From assembly GCA_013398955.1 (NCBI GenBank), contig VWPU01017668.1, positions 1 through 64,000 of the forward strand: a stretch of 64,000 nucleotides of DNA, in the 5' to 3' direction. A model generated the notes under the pieces. That model searched no databases. It was not told the DNA's origin and was given only the letters and a program-made list of their open reading frames with translations. Shown in pieces: positions 1 through 10,412 of this stretch; position 1 is the first letter of the stretch, and the number at the start of each line of letters is the position of its first letter. A program made the translations under genes and the position numbers. Source of the stretch: Callaeas wilsoni. Its lineage: Eukaryota > Chordata > Aves > Passeriformes > Callaeidae.

Positions 1-1
1 G

Positions 2-116
2 CTGCGGGTGCGGCTGATGCCCGAGCGCCGCGGCGCCCTCCCGGGCGGCGAGCGAGGGCTGTCGGCGGCCATCCGCGCCGCCCGCCCCCGCCTCCTCTTC
101 CACGTCTCCGCGGCAG
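2..116 (+). CDS. Partial coding exon (3' part) of an unidentified gene, ending in a splice donor
   Basis: The frame starting at base 2 is open from the window edge to a strong splice donor, CAG|GTGAGCC, with exon end at 116 and GT at 117-118. It encodes about 38 residues rich in Arg, Ala, Gly and Leu, ending in a hydrophobic stretch (LLFHVSAA). The exon would end in phase 1. An in-frame ATG lies at 17-19, but its context is poor (C at -3, C at +4), so the true start is probably upstream, outside the window. The exon sits in a dense CpG island, as first exons of vertebrate genes often do. The frame stays open to 403, but this is expected of very GC-rich sequence and the donor is the better end. 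I do not recognise the protein. It could also be 5' untranslated sequence that happens to be open. Confidence 0.45.
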
Positions 117-123
117 GTGAGCC
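117..123 (+). promoter_or_regulatory. Splice donor of a long intron
   Basis: CAG|GTGAGC matches the vertebrate U1 donor consensus almost perfectly and lies at the end of the open frame in the CpG island. No convincing coding exon follows in the remaining 63.9 kb, so the intron probably spans the whole window. The choice of this donor is inferred from sequence only. Confidence 0.5.
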
Positions 124-194
124 GTGCGTTGCATGCCGCGCACCGCGCCGGGCAGCGCCCCTCGCCCGCCCCCGCGCAGCCCCCGCCGTGTCCC

Positions 195-219
195 GGCGGT
201 GCGGTGCGGTGCGGTGCGG
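195..219 (+). repeat. CGGTG pentamer minisatellite in the CpG island
   Basis: Four perfect head-to-tail copies of CGGTG (197-216) plus a partial copy lie just downstream of the putative splice donor. The array is short and GC-rich, and is likely to vary in length between individuals. Confidence 0.8.
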
Positions 220-350
220 CCTCTCCTCCGGGACGTGCGTCCAGCGCCCCGCACCGTCCCGGTCACTGACAGCCCCGCGGATGCGGAAAGCGCAGCTCTC
301 CCGAGCGTTCGCGCCTTTCCCTCACGGCTTGTCCCTAAGGGCTGCGCTTT

Positions 351-3300
351 ACCGGTGCGAAATGTATCGAAGGGCTTTGGTGGGGCCAGGAGGACTATTT
401 TGAAAGTGATGAGGGATTTTCACGAAACGCCAAGAGTTCCTGTGTGCTAGAAAGCCGCAAGCAAGACCTAGAAGGTTAAAGTGTCATTAGTCGAAGGACA
501 GCAAGATCGGGTTCTTTTAAACTTAAAAAATACCATCTTAAAAGGGAATGCTTAAAAAGTGGTGCAAGTGTTTTCAAGGTTATGTGCAAGCAGACCAGAG
601 AACAGCACAAACATCTCCGAAGCTGGGTCTGTCTCCCAATTTTAATGCTACTATCTCTATTACTGGTTATTGATATTAATATTATTACTCTTCTTTAAGC
701 ATAAAATATACTGGCTGATTGACATTTTAAAACCCCAAAGGATCCTTAGTGAGCTGCACTGTATCAGCTACAGTACAAGAAGTTGTACATCTGAGGAGGC
801 TCATGCAGCACTGGTACTTGTGTGAAGAGAAAGAACCTGGCTTAGAATTTTGGTTCTGGTGGGTGGTGATTGGCAGTCATGGTTTGGGGCAGCTCCTTTA
901 TCTCAAATTAGGACTCTGTTTTGGGCCAGTGATCAAGAGAAATTTCCATTCTCTGTGTGCATTGTATCTTTAACAGAAGCTGTGATTCAGCCTTTCCTAC
1001 TAGAAGAATATAATACCTAGAGGACTGCAGGTCCAAATAATTTGTCACAGTGAGTTAAGTTAGGTACCTTTTATGAAGCTCTATAGAAGTCAGTGGTGTG
1101 TCCCTGAGTAGCCACCTACTTAATGGACCACAGAATACACTTCAGGAAATTCACAAGAGCAGAGAGAAGTCACTGCTGGGCTTTGAATACAAAGTTGGAG
1201 CAACTGATTTTTGATGCTCACCTGAAAAAGTGGGATAGCCATCTGAAGAACTACAAATGGAACCCATCTCCTCCTTGCTGCCTGCAATGAAAACCAAAGT
1301 CGACTGTCAGAGTAGGCTGTGTGTAAGTCCTACAGCTGTGGCTGAAGTGAGGTACCCAGGTTAGCCCTTCCTGTGTTGGATCTGGCAGGGATAACACAGC
1401 GGTGCTGTCCACCACAAGGTGGCTAGGTGAGGCCAACACCCCCCACCTTCCAGCAGGTCTTGCCTTGCTACATTGCCGTAAAGAAGGAATAATTAAAAAT
1501 TAAGAACACCAAAACCTACTGTCTCCTTTTCTTTCTGCTCAGGGAATTTGTTGTGATAAGCACTTGTTTCGATTTACAGATCTCCTCTGGCAGTGAAGCC
1601 TTAGTTTTGAATGCCGTCTTTACTCAGGTACTTACAGCAATGATGGAGCTGGAGGACATGCATTTGTCTTATTAGAGGATGAAGGTGTGTTTTTAACCTG
1701 AGGGAAGGGTATACCTAAGAACTAACAGGTTCTCTGATGTGAGTACAATGCAGATGGAGCTTTAACCAAAGCCAGTAAAACTCACGGGGTTTATTTTTTC
1801 TGTTTTCTCACTGTTGAGAAGAAATGCATGTTTTTCCAGTTCAGTAGGAAGCTATGCCCCTGTAAAATCACGTTGGAGACAAAGCTCTGCTGTTCTTACT
1901 GCAACACAGTGATGTGAAGTCAATCATAGAGGATGCAGGAAAAGGAGGAGGAGAGGGAAGGAATATGGACCTCCTTTACTTATATCGAAGTGGTAACTTC
2001 TCCTTGCAGCTATTCATAATCTCCTGTAAAAATCCCGGTCTTTTTCTGAATTGCACCTCTGCTTTTTCAGCAGTGACACCTTAGCATACTTACACTGTTA
2101 GTGGCTTTGCCCTGCTTTTGTAACGTGGGTTTGTTTAACAACATTAAGAAATCCATTCCTCCTGCTTTGCTAAGGTGCTGCCTATGTGAACACCATGTGT
2201 CACTGCCAGCCTTAAATTTGTGCTGTGTAGCCCTGTCGACAGCAGGATGTGCTGACACAGTGATAACAGCACAAACAGCATCCACCAGCCCGTCAGATTC
2301 CAGCAGTTATTGACACCATTGCAGCTAATGTGTACGGGGCTTAACTAAAGCCCTTCCTAAGGCAACTGAGCCTTTCCTTCATTGCTTAAGCTAATTGGAA
2401 ATGGATTTCAAACAACACAATCCTCCCATCAACAATGGAAAGCTGCTTCATATATGTTGGCATATTTGGCTTCTTTTTTTTCTGCTCTCGTCTGCTGGAG
2501 ATGTCCAGGGTTGCAGTACTTCCCAGAAAAATGTATAATTACCTTGCTAAATTATTTTCATTCCACATGAATGGAGAATGAATTATATTTTAGGATGAGA
2601 AAAAAATGGCAAGGGGATGAATTCCCACTGACCGTAGAGGTGACAACAGAGTTCTGCAAATGCCTTATTCTGTTTAACTTATCGTGTCATTTGCCAGCTC
2701 AAAGATAAATTTAACTAGAGGGAACCTCTTCCCTTTTTAAGAGCATGTTTGCACAAAGCGTAAAGCACTTTGTCTCAGTCTGTAACTGAACAATTAGTAC
2801 AGGATGTACTTATGGGCTGCTGCTGTTTAGCAGACAAGCCATAAAGTTCACGGGAATTTCTACAGGGCTCTCCTGCAAATATCCTTGATGCCAGATTTCT
2901 CTCACACTCATCCTTGTGGGAACAGAGCATCCTGCAAGAAGAAGCTTCGTTTTAAGAGCAACTGTGGTCCTCAGCCCATCTACCATTTCTGTGTCAGCTT
3001 GGCCTTTTCAAAATTGGGTACAAGAGTGTTTTCCTCTCTTGGAAATTATTTCAGACTTAATACTATCTTCTTAGCCTTCTCCCAGTGCTTCTCTGGGACA
3101 AAAAAAATATCAAACTAATTTGAATCTTTTCTGTATGAAAAGCAGAGGAAGGGAGAAAGAAGCTTGGACAGGAGTGCAGTGCTGCAGATCTCCTGTATTT
3201 GAGGCGAACTTCTCAACCACCAGGTTGCTGTTGACTTTTCTCTCATTGTCTATGGTTTTGATAGGAAACTCTGCTGTGCCTCCAAGGAAATCTTTCCCAA

Positions 3301-6300
3301 AAGAATTTGATGAAAACCAATACATTTCCATGGGGAACTGAACAGTCAGTGTGAACATTACTGTCAGGAGATTTTCCAGCTGGCTTTATTCTGGTTTTAC
3401 AGGATTTGCTGTATAGCGTTGAACCACAGTGGGTCTCTGTAGCAGTGTACTCTGGACAGGTTATGGAGTTTTCTTGGGGGAAATAATCCAAGAGCCCTTC
3501 CACCCTAACCCTGCACTGATATTTGGATTTTTTTCATGTTAACCTCACAGGTAACCAGTTCTCTCACTGTAGGGCACCTGAACCACAAATGTTGCTAAAT
3601 AGGTTTCTTCTGAGTTTACCCAGGAAGTTTAATAAGCTGAAATGGCCATAAAATAACTTCCCATGAAAACTAATTGCTACTTACATATGCAAAGGTGGGA
3701 AGCTTATGTTAAGAAGGGGCGTACAGGGTTGAAAATGATTCATTCTTCCCTCTAAAGGTCAGTGTACTTTCATTCATGAAATAGATTTAACATTCCAATT
3801 ATATTTTTTAAATAGCAATGCATAACTTTTCATCCTCTGGCTAGGCGAAATATTACTCCTGCACTGTGGCCTTCATCTAAAATTTTATTAACTTGCCACA
3901 TGTATTCTCCCTGAAACTGTCTGCATTCACTACATACCAATGCTATTATAATGCAGAGGCAATTAGGCTTTACATCTTCAGGGGACTGCTATTATACACC
4001 TGAACTCATTTGCAGGAGGAACCCTTTGCTTAAAGATTAGAAAGAACTTCAGACTAGATAAAAATGTGGTTTTTGAAAGTGGACATTTTGTAAATGAAAA
4101 TCAGAGCTCCAACCTAAAATCTGACTGTGGTGAAGTCCACAGAATTATTTCCACATATTTTAGAGGTACCAGCGTTTAATCAAGGCCTCTTAGTCATATT
4201 TTTCTTTTATTATACTTTGGTTTTGTTTTTCTGCCTTCAAAGGATAGCATTTGGAGTTGTGTCGTACTGAGCAGAAGACTGGTAAAATATATCAGTCACT
4301 TTGCAGTTGCTCTCTGGTTTTCTCTCATCCTCAGCTGTGTGCCACACCTGAGATCTGACCTTGCTCTTCTGATGAAGCAGTGGCAGAACCTGATGGATAG
4401 GACTGAGGCACTGCCATCAGGCTTCTGAAAGGTTTTTGCTGTAGTGCAAAGTGGCTTTACTCTTTGCTGGGGTTTTGTGCTTTGCCTCATCTATCAGGCC
4501 AGCTTTGCCAGTCCAAAGCTTGAGGGTAGTGTGAGTTGCACTTGAGTTTGCTCTAGACATGAACAAGTACAAATCAAGGGTATGCTGTTCTACCCTTGGA
4601 TTGTGAATGGTGCCAGTGGGCTGCACGTGGATTAACAGTTGCTAAATCACAGTGTATCATGAGTGTGCTTAGAAGCCTCTTTCCCAGGCTTTCCTGTCCT
4701 GTTAGGTATGTAGCACTTCCCTCTAGACCTCCAGTCATTGCTACTGTCCAGAAATGTGGATTTAGGCAGTTGACAGTGCCTCTTCTTGAACTGGAAATGC
4801 TTCTTAAAGAGAAAACCAATTGTTTAGTGATGGGGTTTGCCTGGCTTTGTGGGCAGTATGATCCTTGATCCTACTGCTTTCCTGCCTGTTCCTGTCCAAG
4901 CCACTTTCCTAGCTCATCAGGACTAAGAAAACTTGAGAAAACTCATAGCTTATGACTCTTTAGACTCATGATGCCATGTCCACTGTTTCCATGCTGACGA
5001 CAAAAATTTGGCTTGCAAAGCCACGAGGCTTTCGCAATAAAGCCACTGGGATTTGCGCATTTGTTGCAGATTATTTGACAGATAATGTTAAAAATGCTGC
5101 TCAGTCTTTGAGTGGTTCATGGAAAGTGTGATGTGATCACATGCTTTTGTTTTCTCAGAGTTATGTGATGTTGCTGATCCTCATTGGGAGCCAGGATTAT
5201 GCACAATGTATTTATAATTTCTAGGCCTGTTTTCTGCAAATTTTGTTTACTTTTAGGCTCATTGTTCTTATGAATGTTCTTATTCATAAGCGTGTTCAGT
5301 AAAATAGCCATAAACAAACACCAAAAGGGGCACAAGTAACAATTTATTGTGTTTGAATGAACATTTATGGCACATTTGAAAAATATGTTTTCTCTAAACT
5401 TGCTGTGCTTTTATTTCCACATCCTTAAAAACAGGAAATAAATACCTACAGTAAAGAAGTGCACAGGGAAACTTAAGTGCTTTATTATACAAAAGCAGAG
5501 ACATCCTTCAAAATCAAAGGCAGTTTTGCAGTGTCGGAGTGAATTGGATCCTGAAGTAATCTGGTCATTTGGTTCACTGCACATCCCACCTGAACATTAC
5601 ATGATGGGAAACAAAATGTGTGTTTCTGACGATGTTTGTGAATTAGCCAAAAGAAGCAGAAAAGTTGAGGAGAGATTGGCGGGATTTAGCACTTTAAAAG
5701 TTCCCAACTAATTGAGCCTTGTCTTAATAAAGAAGGTCCCACCTTTTGGATACATCAGTGCTAACTCACTTGGGGTGATGATGTTTTGAGAGTCCAAGTT
5801 GCTTCCCAAATGGCAGCAAATTCCACACTGTGCCAGGACATTTCCTGTCTAATTCTCACACCAGAGCATCTTCTTGGGCTACTCTGAGTACTGAGACTAC
5901 GAGATCTACTTTTTTGGCACAAGTGATTTACCTAATAGCAAGCACCAGTTCAGGTTGCCTTCTTTCCAGATCTCTTTTATCCACTGAGCAACAGTATCTG
6001 TTTCCTGGGAAGCCACTTCTGAGCTCAACATGGTTGCTGAGACTGCAGTGCTGGGCTGAGAAAGGTCCTTTATGAAATGTGCCACATTTGTCTTGCTTCT
6101 TTAATTCAGAAAGATTTGGTTGGAGAAAAATGTCATGGAAGCATAAATGCAGATTTGATAAGTCTGACCTTTCTTTTCTTGCGAACAATAAATGTCAGAA
6201 AGCTTAAAATGACAAACTGGAATGGCTGGAGCTTATTTATGTGTTTAAATATTTAGGCAAGAAACCCATTTTGAGACTAAAGTCTAATTTACATGAGTAT

Positions 6301-8316
6301 TTTGAGTTATGACTGAGATGGCCAAGTAGCTTTATGGTTGTCACTATCCTGCTTAGCATGGCTACTCAGAAATTCCCTGTGACAGCATAGGTAGGACTTA
6401 GATATCTCTACTTGCAGAGCTCTTGCAGAGTTGTGAACTCTGTCAGTTGTAGCGAAGGAAAATCACCTTTCGTTGTTAGTTAAGTTGGATCTCTGACATG
6501 GTTGAAGTGTTCTAAGTGTATCCAGCAGAAAGAGCTGGTGGCTGGCTTCAAATTGACTTCAGACAAGTGTCTAACAACAGACATTTCTTTGGCCAAAGAG
6601 CTTCGGTACGTAGCTGCAAGAACTGAGTTCTAGTTTTACTTCCAACTTAATTATCTTGCAGTACACAGCTCTGCCATTGACATCTTGTGTGACACAAAAT
6701 ACTTCCCTGTGTGGCGGTTACTTCCTTTGCAAAGAAAGGGTAGTTTTGACTGCATTTGAACTCTTTTGGTAGAACATGCTTTTTTTTTTTTGTGGATTAC
6801 TAATGCTTTTACTTTGTAAGCACCTGAATAAAGTCAGTAAGGTGCAGTCTGAACTCTCATCTTTTTAAGGGAAAAGCTAAAAGAGCCAGTATACCATATT
6901 GATTTATTCCAATTCCGCACTGCTAATAGTCAAAGGACTGCTATTTCCTTCATTTCAGTGATAGCAAACTTAGAGTTTTGGTTGATGCTACAAGAAAATC
7001 AGTTTCTCTTTTATTTTGAAAAATTATGAGCTCTGCCTTCAACTATTAAAACACCACCTGTCTTGAAGCCAAATAGTCAAATTTAGATTTGAAATTTCAA
7101 TACTTTGTGAGTCTTTGACCAAGATTATTTGTACCCTCATGAAAAGAACGGTATAGGCTGTGGCCAGCTGCCCGTGTGCTTTTGGCAGCTGCAGCTGGGC
7201 ACCATCTCCATTTGCAGTGAGGAGCTGCAGGTGTTGGCTGCTGCTGGCTAATGGGGACTGCTGAGCAAACCGAGCACTGTCTGTCCTGCCTGGGAAGGGA
7301 GAATGTTGTGGAGGCAGAGGGAGAAGGTTTATCCCTTATGGTTTCTTACTTAAGATATCAGACATGTGCACATAATGGGGGATTTGAGACTGTTTAAAAC
7401 TTCACTGGATTACCTGATTCTTCCTGGATTACAGATGGCAAAGTGGAGATACTAGGCTGAAACTTTTTAACTAGACGGTTCTAGAAATGTGGGGCATCCA
7501 CTTTGCAACTTGTCTCATCGCCTTTACAACTCTTCAGCTCAGTTTGAAAATCTCAAGGGTTTCCACTGGTATTCCAATGTTTACATCAAGGTGGAAGAAC
7601 TACCTTTCCTGCTCAAACAAGAGCATATGCTGAATCTGTTTTGGACTGGGATTTCCCTGCAGTAATGCACTGTGAAGAAAGAGGTGCAGGCTCTTTCTGC
7701 AAGCTTCTCCCCATTTCCTTACTGACAAGCAACTCTCGCTGGTCTTATATCCTACAAAACCTTTTGCTGAAAGAAAACCATGACTCTCTCTTCAAGTTAC
7801 AAGCTGGGCAGAGGAGAGAAGGCGGCTGTCCTTAAGGCGAAGAGCAGAGAACACATAGGTGGTGAGTGTAGGGGGAAAAAGCAGGATTCTGCAGCGTGAG
7901 GGTGGGAGCACAGTGGGAGATGTCCATGTGTGGATTCTTGTGTTATGTATTTCTTGATGTCTGTTAGGAAGAGAAAATGCTAGTCTCGGTAGACATACTG
8001 GAAGTGGTGTTTTTCATATGTCATACTCCTTCTAAGAATTTTATATTATTGAAGTTTTCTTTCCAGCTCAGTTTTGAAAGCTGGTGTGGTTCTTCCAAAT
8101 GCAGTTGCTGTAGTGCTTGTGACATGCAGCTGAATATCTGTGACTTCACCTACTAGAAATCTGTGGTGGTGCTTCAGAGCTCTGCAAGTTGCAGCAGACC
8201 TCTAATTGCAACTTGTACATTGGCATTCACCTGCTGTTTCTGCTGGCCCATTGAGTAATGGATTATCTTGGATGCATCAGAGTGTCTGGGCTTTTAATAG
8301 CCTCTTTTGTGTTGGA
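351..8316. other. Gene-free, AT-rich intronic stretch
   Basis: No supported gene or well-preserved transposon was found here. All open frames are under 95 codons, frequently overlap on both strands and match nothing recognised. A pure T run lies at about 6780-6791. A more GC-rich patch at about 7155-7320 is rich in CAGCTG and CTGCAG words but gives no clear assignment. Confidence 0.6.
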
Positions 8317-8420
8317 TTCTCAAAGTACTTTAAGCCTTATCACCCTAGTGACAATGCTAAGCATTATTATATCTATTTTACAAGAGATCATAGAAGCCAG
8401 GGATGGAGAAAGCATTATTT
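8317..8420 (+). repeat. Probable ancient MIR/CORE-like SINE relic
   Basis: The order of words follows the MIR 3' region: a 'CTCAAAGTACTTTAAG' stretch, then a TTATTATATCTATTTTAC stretch, then a degraded GATGGAG-type segment. The MIR model has CTCAAAGCACTTTACA, then TTATCCCCATTTTACAGATG. Divergence is high, as expected of a repeat older than the bird radiation. Assignment is from recalled consensus, without alignment scores. Confidence 0.45.
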
Positions 8421-8784
8421 GATTATGTTAGACTGCAAGTGCTGAATAGAATTTTCTTATATAGAATATACTATACAGTAAAGTCTCTCTGTTTGCTTCA
8501 GCCAAAAGGCCAAGAAAGAACAAGAATCTGGAGTTGAGGGGCTCACTAGCTTGCTGGAAATACTGCAGCAGTTATTGGCAAAACTATCTGAGTCTGCTCT
8601 GCTCCACACAGTGTTTGTGACACTTGTCTTTAAATAAATCTGGTTTTGTCACATTGCACACCTTTTACAATACTGTTTTATTCTAAGTTTTGGGATCTTT
8701 TGTGATCTGCTGAGCCTGTGGCCTTACCCTTTGTAAGGCAGTGTATGTCAGCATTACAGACCATGATGCAATGGTTATTTCCAA

Positions 8785-9080
8785 GGGCTGTTTCATTATT
8801 GATGCTAATTAAACTTGAAACTAATGAGAAAGGATTACTTTTCAGGGCTCGAGAGGAGGCCAGAATAGTTATTATAGGTTAATTATTCTTCTAAAAGGCT
8901 CGTTTTAAGTAACAATTCATTTTGTCAACTTTTTTCTTACATTGTACAAGAGCCTTGTTTGAAGAGGTTTCAAAATATAATTGCTGCACTGACCTCATCT
9001 AGCTCTCAATCAGTAATCTCCTTCCATCAGCAAAAGGTTAATAAAATCTTTAAGGAAAGGAATTTGGTGCCTTATCTATG
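8785..9080. promoter_or_regulatory. Candidate conserved non-coding element rich in homeodomain cores
   Basis: This stretch is AT-rich and non-repetitive, with many TAAT/ATTA cores (GCTAATTAAAC, GGTTAATTATT, ACTAATGAG, GGTTAATAAA). There is no transposon similarity and no coding frame. This is the look of many vertebrate developmental enhancers in long introns, but the call rests on composition alone. Confidence 0.25.
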
Positions 9081-9637
9081 TGTAGACGATTTAGAATAGG
9101 TCTCCTGCAAGTATTTCCTATTACCCTTCTGCATGATTTCTTTGGCATACTTTTTAGATTTGAAAAATGTTGCATTCCATAAAGCTTCCAAATTTAATGG
9201 TTGCTTTGCAAAACAGGTGCGTAACAGAGGCAGAGAGTGAACCTAGTCAGGGCTGGCTGAGAATTGGCACGTAAGTTAGAACACACTTCTTTGTTCTCAA
9301 AGATCTACAGCCTGTAGTGAACCTTAAAAATCTGTCCTCACTTTGTGGGACACTGGGGTGTCCATAACATGATCAGTATTTGCTAAGTAACCAAGGGAGG
9401 AGATAAGACTTGTTTTACACGGGCGCCAAGGTCTCTTTCTGGCTGGGAAGCACTGTGGCTTTTGGAGGGGAGAACACATGCTGGTCCACTTTGCTCCTTC
9501 CCAGCTATTATGTTGAACCGTTCTTCTTGGCTCTTTGTAGACATGAGTAATGGCTTCAGATTGTTGCAATTGTGTACTAAAAAAAGGGAAAGGCAGAGCT
9601 GCATTAGTGATATTGTGAGTGCAGAAAGCTGAATAAA

Positions 9638-10412
9638 ATCATAGAATTGTGTAAGTTGGAAAAGACCTCTAAGATCACGAAGTCCACCTGTTAACCCAGG
9701 ACTGCCAAGTCCACGACTAAACCATGTCCCTAAGTGCCACATCTACACATTTTTTGAACACTTTCAGGAATGGTGATTCCACGATTCCCTGGGTAGCCAG
9801 TTCCAGTGCTTGAAAATCCTATCAGTGAAAAAAAATTTCCTGATATCCAATCTAAACCTTCTCTAGCACAACTTGAGGCCATTTCCTCTTGATCTGTCTG
9901 TTACCTTGGGGAAGAGGCTGACACTTACCTGGCTACACCCTCCTTTCACGTGGTTGTAGAGGGTGACAAGGTCACCCTTGAGCTTCCTCTTCTCCAGGCT
10001 GAGCCCCCCCAGCTCCCTCAGCTGTTCCGCATCAGACTTGTGCTCCAGCCCCTTCCCCAGCTCCACTGCCCTTCTCTGGAGTCTCTCCAGCACCTCCATG
10101 TGTTTGCTGTACTGAGGGGCCCAGAACTGGACACAGCACTCGAGATGTGGCCTCACCAGTGCCAAGTACAGGGCGACAATCACTGCCTCGGTCCTGCTGG
10201 CCACACTCTTGCTGATACAGGCCAGGATGGCACTAGCCTTCTTGGGCACCTGTCCAGCAGGTCCTTTTCCTCTGGGCAGCTTTCTAGCCGTGCTTCTGCA
10301 ATACAGTGCTGCAGGGGGTTGTTGTGACCCAGGAGTTGTGACCTGGCACTTCACCTTGCTGACCCTCATACAGTTGGTCTGGGCCCATCAATCCAGCCTA
10401 TCCAGATCCTCC
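9638..10412 (-). mobile_element. CR1 LINE, 5'-truncated, with 3' ORF2 remnant
   Basis: This is a CR1 retrotransposon lying on the minus strand. Its 3' tail is the left end (AATCATAGAATT, then TTGGAAAAGACCTCTAAGATCA). Reading right to left, a frame at 10369-9863 stays open for 168 codons. It carries the C-terminal part of CR1 ORF2 just after the reverse-transcriptase core: ALVRPHLECCVQFWAP, then LERLQRRA, a LRELGGLSLEKRKLKGDL-type stretch and a YNHVKGGCS-type stretch, ending in SRGNGLKLC before a stop. The catalytic RT motifs and all of ORF1 are missing, so the copy is dead. The preserved frame suggests a fairly young insertion compared with the other CR1 pieces here. The right end near 10412 is approximate. 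Confidence 0.93.

Larger units (their letters stand above)
1..350. promoter_or_regulatory. CpG island at the 5' end of a gene
   Basis: The first 350 bases or so are extremely GC-rich with CpG dinucleotides throughout, then drop abruptly to the AT-rich background of the other 63 kb. Vertebrate CpG islands of this kind mark promoters and first exons. Only the downstream flank is visible, so the transcription start is probably to the left of the window. No TATA box is evident. Confidence 0.85.

Noticed and set aside
124..450. 108-codon plus frame in the CpG island
   Set aside because: It starts after the splice donor and is open because the sequence is GC-rich; the codon content looks like translated CpG island.
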